Positions 63,876-64,000 of a stretch of 64,000 nt of DNA are shown here, piece by piece (the first letter of the stretch is position 1; every line of letters starts with the position of its first letter). The stretch comes from MPNP01 sp026710155. GTDB lineage: Bacteria > Pseudomonadota > Alphaproteobacteria > Rhodobacterales > Rhodobacteraceae. The notes below the pieces were generated by a model. It did no database searches. It had not been told where the DNA came from and was given only the letters and a program-made list of their open reading frames with translations. The position numbers and the translations under genes are program-made. The stretch covers positions 3,182,499 to 3,246,498 of the forward strand of contig OZ241737.1 of the NCBI GenBank assembly GCA_965200885.1, given 5' to 3'.

Positions 63876-64000
63876 TAAATGACGGGGTAGTGTCTCACTT
63901 TGAAAAATGAAAAAAATTCTGCATTTTGCACATAAAATTTGTAATATACGCAAATAATCTGTCGATTTTGTCTAATAGTTAGGCAATTTGAAAAACAGCG

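Overview
The window looks like a Gram-negative proteobacterial chromosome, probably alphaproteobacterial. Support comes from an outer-membrane porin with a Sec signal peptide, an AFG1/ZapE ATPase, a WaaP-like lipopolysaccharide kinase and M48 and Gfo/Idh proteins. Ordinary chromosomal genes are few (about 19.8-22.2, 31.6-38.3 kb). Most of the rest is mobile DNA, toxin-antitoxin (TA) and defence-type genes, and fragments of these. Many genes are broken by single-base indels, often in homopolymers, so some 'pseudogenes' may be sequencing errors.

Layout. 0-3.2 kb: element A (a DruA/DUF4338 domain fused to an IS4-type DDE transposase) inserted in element B (a decayed Tn5-like IS). 3.4-6.6 kb: small genes and an IS1595 transposase. 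6.7-9.4 kb: AT-rich surface-glycan genes. 9.6-12.3 kb: second element A. 12.3-19.5 kb: island with DUF2806 genes, an OLD-type ATPase/nuclease, a serine resolvase with its res site and a HEPN-like pair. 19.8-22.2 kb: oxidoreductase, M48 lipoprotein, cut sterol desaturase. 22.2-31.4 kb: IS debris, two interleaved 1.3-kb inverted repeats and a truncated porin copy. 31.6-38.3 kb: intact porin, AFG1, LPS kinase, UDP-sugar epimerase and UDP-glucose dehydrogenase. 38.4-42.2 kb: third element A, itself hit by a 141-bp MITE. 42.2-55.9 kb: TA-type cassettes (HEPN-like, Doc, ImmA/IrrE, BrnT plus HTH, MqsRA, Xre/ParS) alternating with copies of a LysM-coding 3' tail and a hairpin. 55.9-57.5 kb: EcoRV-like restriction-modification pair. 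59.4-60.5 kb: stand-alone DnaA domain IV protein. 61.5-63.0 kb: HNH nuclease/methyltransferase pair between perfect 24-bp inverted repeats. 63.0-63.9 kb: IS1-like transposase remnant and cut methyltransferase.

Two patterns deserve attention. First, a family of small elements bounded by GGGATTA(C/T)ATA-type inverted repeats carries DNA-specificity genes: half-length HsdS subunits in several places and a complete HNH/methyltransferase pair in one; two of them cut host genes. Second, the 42-55 kb array seems to have been built by repeated duplication of a LysM-tail plus hairpin module, with TA cassettes between copies and chimeric genes at the joints. The three element A copies, their MITE and element B account for much of the rearrangement.
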